Below, piece by piece: positions 54,534 through 63,885 of a DNA stretch of 64,000 bases (position 1 is its first letter; each line of letters opens with the position of its first letter). The DNA comes from Ancylobacter defluvii (GTDB lineage: Bacteria; Pseudomonadota; Alphaproteobacteria; Rhizobiales; Xanthobacteraceae). The position numbers and the translations under genes are program-made. The notes under the pieces were generated by a model. The model was not told the DNA's origin and did not search any database. It saw only the letters and a list, made by a program, of their open reading frames with translations. Location: the NCBI RefSeq assembly GCF_018390605.1, contig NZ_JAHBGD010000024.1, positions 682,001 to 746,000 of the forward strand, written 5' to 3'.

Positions 54534-54881
54534 TCACACATCCGGCAACGCCGCGACCAACGCGGCGAAGTCCAGCGGCTTGCGCACCACCATCAGCGGC
54601 CCGAGGCCGCGCAGCTGGTGGTCGATCACGGTTTGCGACTGGCCGGTCACCACCACCACGCGGGGTGGTCCGGCAAGGCGCTGCAGCCACCGCACCGCCT
54701 GCCCGCCGGGAATGCCGGGCAGGCTGAGATCGACCAGCACTACATCGCTGGCAGCGGGGGGCGATTGGGAGAAGAAGCTTTCGGCCGTCCTGTGGAAGAC
54801 CACTTCATGGCCGAGGTTGTTCAGGGCAAGGCCGAGCGAATCGCTCACCCCGCCATCGTCCTCGAGCACGTGAATTCGCAA
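54534..54881 (-). CDS. Single-domain receiver protein in the fix cluster
   Basis: 115 residues, only a receiver domain: acidic pocket LEDD (8-9), phospho-acceptor Asp51 (VDLSLPG), Thr79 (VVVVTGQS) and Lys101 (RKPL) are all present, so it should be phosphorylated. It starts at TTG 54881 with GGGAGG seven bases before it. It lies between fixJ and fixK, the position of a receiver gene in Bradyrhizobium and relatives (next to fixK2). It might compete with FixJ for FixL phosphate or act as an output; its role is not known. Confidence 0.82.
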   Translation of the reverse strand: MRIHVLEDDGGVSDSLGLALNNLGHEVVFHRTAESFFSQSPPAASDVVLVDLSLPGIPGGQAVRWLQRLAGPPRVVVVTGQSQTVIDHQLRGLGPLMVVRKPLDFAALVAALPDV

Positions 54882-55009
54882 CGCAGCGCCTCCCGCTTTT
54901 TCCTGAGGGTGGCGAAGGCGGCGGATGACGGCAATTCGTAGGAATGCGAAGCCCGGCGGCGGGGCTGGGCGTGACAGGCTGGCGCCGCTGGGACAGCCGG
55001 CGGCGCGGC

Positions 55010-55627
55010 TCAGGCGCGCATGTCCTTCAGCACGATGCGCACCAGATCGGCGGCGTTCCGGGCGCCGAGCTTCTCCATGATGCGGGCGCGGTGCACCTCG
55101 ATAGTGCGCGGCGAGATGCCGAGCTTGCGCCCGGCCTCCTTGTTGGAGGCGCCGTTGGCGATCTGCACCAGCACCTCGCGCTCGCGCGGGGTCAGCAGGT
55201 CGTGGCCGGGGAAATGCGCGGTGAGCAGGTCGCCCGCCCCGTTGCCGGCGCGCTGCGTCTGCGCGGCGATCGCCTCGCGCACCCGCTCCACCACGGTGTC
55301 GGCGTCGAAGGGCTTCTCGATGAAGTCGAGCGCGCCGTGGCGAATGGCATCGACCGCCATGGGGATGTCGCCCTGGCCGGAAATGATGAAGATCGGCGCC
55401 GGATAGCGGTCGGCCTCCAGCTCCTTCAGGATGTCGAGGCCGGAACGGCCGGGCATGTGAACGTCGAGGATGACGCAGGCCGGCACGCTCTGCCGGGCAA
55501 TGGCGAGGAAGGCGGCGCCGTCGGAGAAGCTGCGCACGTGATACCCTTCGAGGCTCATCACCAGCGAGAGGGCGTCGCGGACCGCCGGATCGTCGTCGAC
55601 GACAAAGATGTCACCCTGCCCCGCCAT
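55010..55627 (-). CDS. fixJ: FixJ response regulator
   Basis: 205 residues. The receiver domain has Asp11, phospho-acceptor Asp55 (VILDVHMPG) and Lys105 (IEKPF); the C-terminal LuxR-type helix-turn-helix (about 143-200) reads LLTPREREVLVQIANGASNKEAGRKLGISPRTIEVHRARIMEKL. Phosphorylated by FixL at low oxygen, it activates fixK. The start overlaps the end of fixL by 17 bases. Confidence 0.94.
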   Translation of the reverse strand: MAGQGDIFVVDDDPAVRDALSLVMSLEGYHVRSFSDGAAFLAIARQSVPACVILDVHMPGRSGLDILKELEADRYPAPIFIISGQGDIPMAVDAIRHGALDFIEKPFDADTVVERVREAIAAQTQRAGNGAGDLLTAHFPGHDLLTPREREVLVQIANGASNKEAGRKLGISPRTIEVHRARIMEKLGARNAADLVRIVLKDMRA

Positions 55628-56798
55628 GCCCGTGTCCTCCCTGCTCGGCCTCGACCGCCTTGTTGTCGTCCCGGATCGGCAGCGACAGGGCGAAGCACGC
55701 ACCGCGTCCCTGTCCGCCGGGATCGACGACGAGATCGCCCCCGTGGTTCTGGGCGATCGTCCGTGAAATCGCAAGCCCGAGCCCCATGCCGCGATGCTTT
55801 GAGGTGGCGAAGGCCTGGAAGAGCTTCGGCAGTACTTCGGGCGCGATGCCCGGCCCGTTGTCGGAGACTTCCAGCACCACATGGCCGGCGGTCCGGCGGG
55901 TGGCGACCCGCACCGCGGGGCGCCTGGATTGCCCGGCCGCCTCGATGGCGTTGCGCACCAGATTGACGATGATCTGCTGGATCTGCACCGGATCGACCAT
56001 CACCAGCGGCAGGTTGTCCTCCTGCTCGCGGCCGATGGCGATGCGGTGGCGCTGGCCGAGCAGGGTCAGCTCGATGGCGTCGTCCACCAGCGGGTCGAGC
56101 ACGCGCAGCTGGCGCACGGGGTCGCGCTTCTCGACGAATTGCCGCATGCGCTGGATGATGTGGCCGGCGCGTTCCGCCTCGCCCGTCGCCTTGTCGAGGA
56201 TGTCGCCGGTCATGGACTTGAGGTCGATACCCTTGGCATGAGCGCGGCGGATCGCCTGCAGATAGAGCATCAGCGCGGTGAGCGGCTGGTTCAGCTCATG
56301 GGCGATCGCCGCCCCCATCTCGTCGATCGCCGAGACACGGGCGAGGTGCACCAGTTCGCTCTGCAGCTCGGCGAGGCGCTGCTCGCTCTCCTTGCGCGGG
56401 CGCAGGTCGCGCAGGATGCCGATGAATTGCCGCCCGTCCGGCGTCTGCGCCTCGCCGACGGAGAGCTCCAGCGGGAACACCGTGCCGTCGGCGTGGCGCC
56501 CATGCACCTCGCGGCCGATGCCGATGATCTTCTTCTCGCCGGTGCGGATATAGCTGCCGATATACTCGTCATGGGCGACGGCATATTCGGTCGGCATCAC
56601 CACCTTGACGTTCTCACCGATCACCTGCGCGGCGGGGAAGCCGAACATCTTCTCGCAGGCCTTGTTGAACACCATGATCCGGCCGCGCGCGTCGATGACG
56701 ATGATGCCGTCGGCCGCCGTGTCGAGCACCGAAAGCAGGCGCGCCCCGGACACGGTGTTCGGCTCTGTCCTCTCGCACGGGTCCGTCGCTTCGTGCAT
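55611..56798 (-). CDS. fixL: FixL oxygen-sensing histidine kinase
   Basis: 395 residues. A haem PAS domain (about 20-130) has the proximal haem His76 (VAHDEYIGSY) and the regulatory Arg96 (IIGIGREVHG) of FixL. The kinase part has His167 (AHELNQPLTALM) and the ATP-binding NLVRNAIEAA, DNGPGIAPE and GMGLGLAI. There is no membrane segment, so it is a soluble form like that of Bradyrhizobium. Oxygen on the haem would shut off the kinase. First gene of the fixL-fixJ operon. Confidence 0.95.
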   Translation of the reverse strand: MHEATDPCERTEPNTVSGARLLSVLDTAADGIIVIDARGRIMVFNKACEKMFGFPAAQVIGENVKVVMPTEYAVAHDEYIGSYIRTGEKKIIGIGREVHGRHADGTVFPLELSVGEAQTPDGRQFIGILRDLRPRKESEQRLAELQSELVHLARVSAIDEMGAAIAHELNQPLTALMLYLQAIRRAHAKGIDLKSMTGDILDKATGEAERAGHIIQRMRQFVEKRDPVRQLRVLDPLVDDAIELTLLGQRHRIAIGREQEDNLPLVMVDPVQIQQIIVNLVRNAIEAAGQSRRPAVRVATRRTAGHVVLEVSDNGPGIAPEVLPKLFQAFATSKHRGMGLGLAISRTIAQNHGGDLVVDPGGQGRGACFALSLPIRDDNKAVEAEQGGHGHGGAG

Positions 56799-56885
56799 GA
56801 TGTCGATCTACTCAGCAGTACGCCACACGACGGGCTGGAGCGGCCGCCAGCGCCCCGAATTGCCATCCCTTGTGCGGGTGTCGGA

Positions 56886-57659
56886 TTACAGCCAGCCAAT
56901 ATCGGGATGATAGATACGGCGTCCATCGAAGCCAAGGGGCAGACCGCTTTTGCGCTGGGCATAGACCCGCCGCATCTTCGAATGATCAAACTGGGTCGTC
57001 TGTATCATCGACAACGGGGCGACGTGGTAATAGCCGAGCACCAGCGGCACAAAGACCAGCAACCTGTCCTCGGCGCAGAGGTGCAGCAGCAGCTCCCAAT
57101 CTTCGTGTGCCGCGGCATGCTTGCCGTAATAGCCGCCAAATTCTTCCACCTGATCCGCATCGACCAGGGAGAAGGCGTCGATATAGTTCATGTCATAGAT
57201 GCGCTCATCGACGAAGTCGTTCGATAGCAACCCGATCGAGCGCTCTCCATTGTGCATCACCAAGTTACCATAGGTGATTGCCGCGCCGGTGTCCCGCGCG
57301 GCGCGCCAAAAATGGTAAAGATTTTCCGGGATCAGTTCGTTGTCTGCGTCCATGAAGCAGACATGCTTATAGCGCGCATTGCGCATCGCCCGGTTTCGGG
57401 TCGCGGCGAGGCCCTCATTGCCGGTCGCCAGAATCGGGTCGATCACCCCGAGCCGGTCCGCCAGCGCCATCGATGCCAGCAGGCGCTGCGAGCCGTCGCG
57501 CGAGAAATCATCCGCCACGATGACCTGGCACCCTACCCCGCGTGCGTTCAGGTCCTCGGCCGCCCGCAGCGCGCTGCCCACGGAGCGGCCGAGATAGTTG
57601 CGGTGGTTCCAGTTGGGAACGCAGATCGACACGCCGTGAGGATTGCGCCCGTCGATCAT
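56886..57659 (-). CDS. Family 2 glycosyltransferase
   Basis: 257 residues, GT-A fold. It begins with GVSICVPNWNHRNYLGRSVGSAL and VIVADDFSRDGSQ, and the metal-binding DxD reads FMDADNE; the acceptor region includes AHEDWELLLHLC with the catalytic ED pair. No membrane segment is present. It adds a sugar to a glycan or glycolipid. Its start overlaps the stop of the upstream gene (ATGA). Last gene of a five-gene operon with galE and a UDP-xylose synthase-like gene. Confidence 0.88.
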   Translation of the reverse strand: MIDGRNPHGVSICVPNWNHRNYLGRSVGSALRAAEDLNARGVGCQVIVADDFSRDGSQRLLASMALADRLGVIDPILATGNEGLAATRNRAMRNARYKHVCFMDADNELIPENLYHFWRAARDTGAAITYGNLVMHNGERSIGLLSNDFVDERIYDMNYIDAFSLVDADQVEEFGGYYGKHAAAHEDWELLLHLCAEDRLLVFVPLVLGYYHVAPLSMIQTTQFDHSKMRRVYAQRKSGLPLGFDGRRIYHPDIGWL

Positions 57660-58603
57660 TGCGCGACTTCCAGTCCGCGGCTCCGCTCCGCGAACTGCCG
57701 CGCCGCCGGACACCAGGGGGCGATCGCCCGGGCGACGCTGCCGGCCAGCGTGCCGTGTTGCTCGATGAAGTCGAAGGCCGCCTGATACATCGCCGCCAGC
57801 CCGAACTCCTCCCGCGCCTCCCGCACCGCCTGCAGGTGCGGGTAGACCCACGGGACATGCGCGAAATGGGCGGCGTTAAGCGGGTCCACCTTGGCGGGCA
57901 CCGCACCCGCCGCCACGGCGTGCAGGGCCCGGAAGCCTTCATGATAGGGAAAGCTGTGATGGCTGCTCCACAGATAGAGGTCGGAGCGGCCGAGCACGCG
58001 CGCGATTTCCGCCGCCTCGAAGCCGGAGCGCCGCTCGAACGGCCGGTGCGGCGGCAGGAATGCCAGGCCGTGGCTGCCCAGCGTCTCCATCGCGGCGGAC
58101 AGGAACGCCGCGCGCTCGGCGGTGGCGTGGCCCAGTATCGCCCAGGGCAGCGGCCGGCCGGCCTCCCACGGACGCACGCTCGCCCGTTCGCGGGCGGAAA
58201 ACGCCTCCGGCGCCCACACGTAGGGCACGCCGCGCACCAGCGGAATATCCACCTGCCGCACCATGGTGAGGTCGACGATGGCGGTGATCGGGCTGGCATC
58301 CGCCGGGAACTGGTTGCCGAACCAGTGCGAGTAGATGGTGTCGTAATTGATGAGGATGCGGTGCTCGAACGCACTGAGAGCGGCGATCAGCTCGGCGCGA
58401 CGGTTCTCCCGCTCCGCCGCGATCAGGCATTCGGAATGGTTGACGATCAGCACCGTGCTCCCGGCCCGCGCGCGGATCTCCGCGACATTGCGGGAGGAAA
58501 CCGCCACCGCCGGCAGCCCGTAGGCCGACAGGTCCTGCGCCAGATTGTCGGCCTGGCTCTCATAGAACCAGTTGATGCCGAAGGGAGCGATGACGGGAAT
58601 CAT
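57656..58603 (-). CDS. Unrecognised protein in the glycan operon, possible glycosyltransferase
   Basis: 315 residues, soluble by appearance. The start (MIPVIAPFGINWFYESQADNLAQDLSAYGLPAV) and later parts (PWAILGHATAERAAFLSAAMETLG, SDLYLWSSHHSFPYHEGFRALHAVAAGAVPAKVDP) resemble the two Rossmann halves of a GT-B glycosyltransferase, the last one the nucleotide-sugar region with a HEG motif. I cannot name a family. Translation is coupled to the GT2 gene downstream. Confidence 0.7.
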   Translation of the reverse strand: MIPVIAPFGINWFYESQADNLAQDLSAYGLPAVAVSSRNVAEIRARAGSTVLIVNHSECLIAAERENRRAELIAALSAFEHRILINYDTIYSHWFGNQFPADASPITAIVDLTMVRQVDIPLVRGVPYVWAPEAFSARERASVRPWEAGRPLPWAILGHATAERAAFLSAAMETLGSHGLAFLPPHRPFERRSGFEAAEIARVLGRSDLYLWSSHHSFPYHEGFRALHAVAAGAVPAKVDPLNAAHFAHVPWVYPHLQAVREAREEFGLAAMYQAAFDFIEQHGTLAGSVARAIAPWCPAARQFAERSRGLEVAQ

Positions 58604-58616
58604 GGCCCGGCCCCGA

Positions 58617-59420
58617 TCATGGGCGATCCGCCGCGCCGCTAAGGCGCGTCAGGCTTTCCTGCTGGATCACCGCATAGCGCCGAAGACTGGCGACCTCGTG
58701 CTCCAGTTCGGCGATGCGCGCCTTGAGTGCCTCGGCATCGTCGGGCGCGGCTTCCGGCCGCCGCGCGGCGGCGCGCAGTTCCTGGATCTGGTCGAGCAGG
58801 AAGAAGGGATCGAGCGCGCGGTCGGCCAGCAGCGTCGTCACCTGCACGAGCAGCCGCTCCCGCTCGGCGCACGCGGCCCCGCTCGCGAGCATAAGCAGCG
58901 ACGACTTCCACAATGCCGGCGACAGGCCCGCCAGCGGCCGGTGGCGCACGCCCTCGACATGCGCCGCCGTGCCACCGTGCCAGTCGCGCCCGCCACCATG
59001 AACCAGCACGACCGGCCCATTCGCGCCGGCGGCAGCCCGTTCGGCCCGCTCGATGTCGGCCAGCGGGTAGAGCCGCATGTCGCCACGCGCCGGCAGCTCG
59101 CCAGGCGCGGCGACGAAGCTGAAGGCGGGATCGACCCGGCAATGTTCGAGACGACGCGCCAGTTCAGCGGAATCGACCAGCACGCGCGCGGCCCCGGCGA
59201 AGCGGGCGATGATCCCCACGAGGAACACGTCCACCTCGTTGAGATCGGCATCGCCGGCGCCGCCGGCCGTCTCGACCAGCTCCCGCCAGTTGCGGCGGGC
59301 GTCGAGATGCAGCGCCAGCAGTTCGACCCAGCTCTGGCGCGGCTCGCGCTGGCTGGTCAGCGACGGCAGTGGCTGCGGCGGCGGCGATGCATGCTGGCCG
59401 GGTTCGGCGAGGTTGCGCAT
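58617..59420 (-). CDS. Unrecognised protein with C-terminal coiled coil, glycan operon
   Basis: 267 residues. The first 30 are Pro/Gln-rich, then an alpha/beta part (VFLVGIIARFAGAARVLVDSAELARRLEH, GPVVLVHGGGRDWHGG) that may be a methyltransferase-like or sugar-processing fold. The last 35 residues form a likely coiled coil (ALKARIAELEHEVASLRRY). No catalytic motif is clear. It starts 26 bases after galE and precedes the next gene by 13, so is firmly in the operon. Confidence 0.65.
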   Translation of the reverse strand: MRNLAEPGQHASPPPQPLPSLTSQREPRQSWVELLALHLDARRNWRELVETAGGAGDADLNEVDVFLVGIIARFAGAARVLVDSAELARRLEHCRVDPAFSFVAAPGELPARGDMRLYPLADIERAERAAAGANGPVVLVHGGGRDWHGGTAAHVEGVRHRPLAGLSPALWKSSLLMLASGAACAERERLLVQVTTLLADRALDPFFLLDQIQELRAAARRPEAAPDDAEALKARIAELEHEVASLRRYAVIQQESLTRLSGAADRP

Positions 59421-59446
59421 GGCTGTTCCTCTCGCAGGATGGACGA

Positions 59447-60499
59447 TCACCGCCTCACTCGCCGGCCGGCGGCATCGGCCGACAGGGCATCGATGGGGGC
59501 GTTGCGCCGAGGATGGGCGCGAAGGTGCCACCGCCAGGCGGTTTCGATGATCTGGCGCAGGTCTGAATGCCTGGTCTCGAAGCCGAGCTCGTCGCGGGCG
59601 CGCGCCGCATTGGCCACCAGGATCGCCGGGTCGCCCGCCCGCCGGCCGCCGACGACTTCCGGCAGCTTCAACCCGGTCACGTCCTCGATGACGCTCAGTA
59701 CCTGCTTGATCGAGTAGCCCTCGCCGGTGCCGAGATTGAACGTGCCGCCGGGCTCGCCGCGCAGCAGCCGCTGCAGTGCCAGCACATGCGCGTCCGCCAG
59801 GTCGACGACATGGATGTAGTCGCGCACCGCGGTGCCATCCGGCGTGGGAAAATCGGCGCCGAACACGGCGAAATCGTCGATATAGCCCTGCAGCGTCATC
59901 AGGGCGCGCGGAATGATGTGGGTTTCGGGATCGCGCAGTTCGCCGAGATCGCCGGCGGCGTCGGCGCCACAGGCATTGAAATAGCGCAGGACCACCGATT
60001 TGAGGCCGTAGGCCATGCCGAAATCCGCCAGCATGTGCTCGACCATGCGCTTGCTCTGACCATACGGGTTGACCGGCACGGTGGGCACGCTTTCGTCGAT
60101 CGGCATGTGGGCGGGCTGGCCATAAACCGCGCAGGTCGAGGAGAACACCAGCTTGTCGCAGCCGGCCTCGCGCAGCCCGTTCAGCAGCGACAGGGAACCG
60201 GCGACGTTGTTCTCGTAGTATTTCGCCGGGTTCACCATCGACTCGCCGACATAGGCCGAGCCGGCGAAATGGATGGCCGCCACGATGCCATGCTCGCGCA
60301 CCGCCGCGGCGACGGCCGCCGTGTCGTGGATGTCGCCCTCGACCAGCGGCCCCCAGCGCACGAAGTCACGATGGCCGGTGGAGAGATTGTCGAAGGTCAC
60401 CGGCAGGAAACCTGCTTGCGCAAGCGCCTTGCAGGTGTGGGCACCGATATAGCCGGCGCCACCAACCACCAAGATTCGTTCCGCTGTCACCGCGACCAT
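59447..60499 (-). CDS. galE: UDP-glucose 4-epimerase
   Basis: 350 residues, short-chain dehydrogenase fold. NAD-binding GGAGYIG at the start, SSTCAVYG and the catalytic Tyr-x3-Lys in NPYGQSK are present, with YFNACGADAAGDLGE and NLGTGEGYSIKQV of the GalE family. It makes UDP-galactose for glycan synthesis. It starts 12 bases after the stop of the UXS-like gene. Confidence 0.94.
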   Translation of the reverse strand: MVAVTAERILVVGGAGYIGAHTCKALAQAGFLPVTFDNLSTGHRDFVRWGPLVEGDIHDTAAVAAAVREHGIVAAIHFAGSAYVGESMVNPAKYYENNVAGSLSLLNGLREAGCDKLVFSSTCAVYGQPAHMPIDESVPTVPVNPYGQSKRMVEHMLADFGMAYGLKSVVLRYFNACGADAAGDLGELRDPETHIIPRALMTLQGYIDDFAVFGADFPTPDGTAVRDYIHVVDLADAHVLALQRLLRGEPGGTFNLGTGEGYSIKQVLSVIEDVTGLKLPEVVGGRRAGDPAILVANAARARDELGFETRHSDLRQIIETAWRWHLRAHPRRNAPIDALSADAAGRRVRR

Positions 60500-60511
60500 C
60501 CCTGCGTTCGC

Positions 60512-61486
60512 TCAAACAGCGATAACACGCTGTACCAATCCTTGCGAAACAAGCGATTCGAAATACGGAATCGTCCGCTTCACCCCTTCACGCAATGACA
60601 CCGACGCCTGCCAGCCAAGCAGTTCGTGCGCCCGCTCCACTTGCGGCCGACGCTGGCGCGGGTCGTCCTCCGGCAAGGACTTGAACACGATCCTGGACCG
60701 TGATCCGACCAGATCGATAACGAGATTGGCGAGCTCCAGGATCGTGAACTCGGTGGGATTGCCGAGGTTGATCGGCCCCGTCACCTCCGCCGGACTTTCC
60801 ATAAGCTTGACCAAACCATCAATCATATCATCAACATAACAAAAAGAACGCGTCTGCTCCCCGCTGCCATGGACTGTAATATCCCGATTCAGCAGGGCCT
60901 GCACGATGAAACTCGATACCACCCGTCCGTCATTGGGATGGGTTCGCGGACCGTAGGTATTGAAAATGCGGGCGATCTTGACCTGCAATCGGTGCTGGCG
61001 CCAGTAATCGAAGAACAGGGTCTCCGCGCAGCGCTTGCCTTCATCATAGCAGGAGCGCGGACCGATGGGATTGACGTTGCCCCAATAGCCTTCCGCCTGC
61101 GGATGCACCTGGGGATCGCCATAGACTTCGCTGGTGGACGCCTGCAGGATCTTGGCGCCGAGCCGCTTGGCGAGGCCCAGCATGTTGATGGCGCCGAGCA
61201 CGCTGGTCTTGGTGGTCTGCACCGGATCGCGTTGATAATGGATCGGCGAGGCCGGACAGGCGAGGTTGTAGATCTCATCGACCTCGACATAGAGCGGATG
61301 GGCGATATCGTGCCGCAGCAGCTCGAAGCCGGAATGGCCGATGAGATGTTCGATATTGTGGCGGGTGCCGGTGAAGAAGTTGTCGACACACAGCACCTGG
61401 CATCCCTGCTTCAGCAGGCGCTCCGCCAGATGCGACCCCAGGAATCCGGCTCCACCGGTGATGAGGACGCGACGCTCCAGATGCAT
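60512..61486 (-). CDS. UDP-glucuronate decarboxylase-like (UXS) epimerase
   Basis: 324 residues. [10 protein letters not shown] binds NAD; the catalytic Tyr-x3-Lys lies in RSCYDEGKR, and [21 protein letters not shown] and [12 protein letters not shown] are the signature segments of UDP-xylose synthases. It should convert UDP-glucuronate to UDP-xylose, or be a close relative acting on another UDP-sugar. It heads the five-gene operon. The start ATG 61486 matches the family; longer frames upstream are not needed. Confidence 0.88.
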   Translation of the reverse strand: MHLERRVLITGGAGFLGSHLAERLLKQGCQVLCVDNFFTGTRHNIEHLIGHSGFELLRHDIAHPLYVEVDEIYNLACPASPIHYQRDPVQTTKTSVLGAINMLGLAKRLGAKILQASTSEVYGDPQVHPQAEGYWGNVNPIGPRSCYDEGKRCAETLFFDYWRQHRLQVKIARIFNTYGPRTHPNDGRVVSSFIVQALLNRDITVHGSGEQTRSFCYVDDMIDGLVKLMESPAEVTGPINLGNPTEFTILELANLVIDLVGSRSRIVFKSLPEDDPRQRRPQVERAHELLGWQASVSLREGVKRTIPYFESLVSQGLVQRVIAV

Positions 61487-61682
61487 GAATCTCTTCCAGC
61501 TGCCAAGGCGCGGACACACTGATCTCGCCTACAGCAAGGGCAATGAAGGCTTCGCTAAAATCGCACAAGATGGACCCGCGTTCGCCCGGCGAATGGTTGC
61601 ATCCGGGCTGCACAGCGTCCGCCTTCCCGCCATGGCGGTCCGCACGCCGATGGCGTCTCCACGGTCGGGGGCGCGGATCGAG

Positions 61683-63635
61683 CTAGACGAGCAGGAAATT
61701 GCTCGTCGTCAGTTGGGCCAGTTTCGCGTTCTGCAGCACGATGCCGTCGCTGCCGTCCCAGATCACCACGTCCGTGCCGTTCTGGAACGCCGCGTCGATC
61801 GCTGCGCCGATCGAAGAAAAGATGGCGCTGTCGAACACCACCCGGTCACGGGTGACGTTCCAGTCGACGAAGTAATCCACTCCGCCGCCCTTCTCCAGAA
61901 TCGCGTAGTCGTAGCCCAGCCCCCCATAATACGCGTCGGTTCCCTTGCCGCCGGTCATGTAATCGTTGCCATCCTCGCCGAACAGCCGGTCGCTGCCGTC
62001 GTGCCCGTAAAGGCTGTCCGAACCGCCGCCGCCATAAAGGTTGTTGTTCAGTTCGTTGCCCACAACGGTGTTCTTCTGGTCGTTGCCGCCGGCATCGGTG
62101 GCCGTGCCGAACAGCACGATGCTTTCGAAATTCGGATCGAGGCCGCGATTGACTGAGGTCCACAGCGTGTCGCCGCCTTCGTTCAGCGCCTCGTAGACCA
62201 CGTCGGAATAGCTATCGACGACGTAGGTGTCGCTTCCCAGCCCGCCGATCATCTGGTCCGGTCCGGTGCCACCGTCGAGGATGTCGGCACCCGCCATGCC
62301 ATAGAGCACGTCGGCACCCACCCCGCCATGGATGGTGTTGGCGAGGTCGTTGCCGGCCATCAGGTTGGCGGCGTCGTTGCCCCACGCCTCGATGTTGTAG
62401 CGACCTTCCTCGATCTTGAGCTGCTCGACATTGGCCGGCAGCACGTAGCCACTCGCCCGCAGATAGACCGTATCGACACCTTCGCCCGGCGCCTCGATGA
62501 CCACATCGCCGACATAGTCGACGACATAGCTGTCATTGCCGGTAAGGCCAATCATCGTATCGGCGCCGCCCAAGCCATTGAGGATATTGTCGGCAAAACT
62601 GCCGCGCAGGGTGTCGTTGGCCGAGCCGCCGACGGCGTTCTCGATCAGCGAGGCCGGATTATCGTCGAACAGGTAGGAATTATAGACATTGCCGCGTGCA
62701 TAGACGCCGTCGCCCAGATGGGCGAGTTGCGCCTCGGAGGTTATGCTCGCGGCGCCGGGAGACAGATCGATCGAGACCGGCGTGGTGAAGCTCTGCATGC
62801 TGTAGGTGTCGATGCCACCGCCGTCCCAGACCGTCATGAAGACCTTGCCGCCGGTGGGTGACGGCCCTTGCCGCACCCCGTTGATCGACAACTGACCGTC
62901 CTGACTCCAGCGGTAAATTGTGTCGCCGGATTGGGTATTGCGATCGGCACCATAGAGTGTCTGCAGCGCCAGAATGTCGAGCGGCATATAGGTTTGTGGG
63001 AAGTCGTATTGGCCGACATCTTCCCAACCGTTCGCGGGGCCCCCCACATAGGCACGCTCGCTCATGACCGTGTGCTCGAGCGAATCGCGATCCGCAGGCA
63101 CCACAACATTCGCGACGCCGTCCGGAGCGGCGCTGTACTTCAGGCCGAGCGTCACCCCCAGCAGCTTTAGATGCAACGCATAGGCATAGTTTCCGTTGAC
63201 AGGAAATCGAACATCTCTGTCTGTACCTTTCAGCTCCGTGCCGAACCAGACCTCTCCCACAAATACTCCACCAAGGCCAGGCCCATTCGCATATCCAATT
63301 AAATCATCATCCTCTATATTTCCGACCGTAATCTCGCGACGATATTGATTGTAATCGGGGAAGAATTCATAAATGGGCAGATTTGTGAACGCTCCAACAT
63401 TATTATACGTCGCATATTTTCCAGCCAGCGGGTGAGGATCCCCATCGCCGAACTGTAGATTTCCGCTTAGAATAGCGGAAGTAGCAGCCATCTGCTCGAG
63501 AGTAGCCCGGAGAAGGGCAGAGTCGGAAGAATACCTGTAAGATGAAAATCTCGTCTCGCCCTGCCATTTCTCGCCGATAAGCAAGCCGTCAATATAATCG
63601 TTGCCGGTCGGATCAACTTTCACAACGCTGGCCAT
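61683..63635 (-). CDS. RTX protein with serralysin-like N-terminus that has lost its zinc site
   Basis: 650 residues. The N-terminal 290 residues follow the serralysin metalloprotease plan, including the Met-turn region TYMPLDILALQTLYGAD and GDTIYRW. At the zinc helix (157-167) the HEIGHxLGLxH pattern reads KLLGVTLGLKY: all three His and the Glu are replaced, so protease activity is not expected. From about 330 come glycine-aspartate RTX repeats (GGSANDTLRG, GLGGADTMIGLTGNDSYVVD, more near 440-590) that bind calcium, and a C-terminal type I secretion-like end. No ABC exporter gene is nearby. The first third is markedly AT-richer than its surroundings. Confidence 0.88.
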   Translation of the reverse strand: MASVVKVDPTGNDYIDGLLIGEKWQGETRFSSYRYSSDSALLRATLEQMAATSAILSGNLQFGDGDPHPLAGKYATYNNVGAFTNLPIYEFFPDYNQYRREITVGNIEDDDLIGYANGPGLGGVFVGEVWFGTELKGTDRDVRFPVNGNYAYALHLKLLGVTLGLKYSAAPDGVANVVVPADRDSLEHTVMSERAYVGGPANGWEDVGQYDFPQTYMPLDILALQTLYGADRNTQSGDTIYRWSQDGQLSINGVRQGPSPTGGKVFMTVWDGGGIDTYSMQSFTTPVSIDLSPGAASITSEAQLAHLGDGVYARGNVYNSYLFDDNPASLIENAVGGSANDTLRGSFADNILNGLGGADTMIGLTGNDSYVVDYVGDVVIEAPGEGVDTVYLRASGYVLPANVEQLKIEEGRYNIEAWGNDAANLMAGNDLANTIHGGVGADVLYGMAGADILDGGTGPDQMIGGLGSDTYVVDSYSDVVYEALNEGGDTLWTSVNRGLDPNFESIVLFGTATDAGGNDQKNTVVGNELNNNLYGGGGSDSLYGHDGSDRLFGEDGNDYMTGGKGTDAYYGGLGYDYAILEKGGGVDYFVDWNVTRDRVVFDSAIFSSIGAAIDAAFQNGTDVVIWDGSDGIVLQNAKLAQLTTSNFLLV

Positions 63636-63885
63636 CTCGTTCTCTCCCCCCAATGCCTTGTCACGGCCTGTCATTTCGAGCGTCGCACGTGCAGCAGATC
63701 GCGCCAGTCGTAAATCCGACCAGATCAACGCCAGGCATCACTCACACGATACTGGTTTTCATCCAGCCTGCTGGATATTGAGCAGATCTGAGTGCCATCG
63801 ACAAACAAACATGGCGTCACGCGCCGCATCCTGCCCGGCCACAGCCCGAGAGACCTCTCCGCCCGGCGAAACCGGGCTGGGCGCG

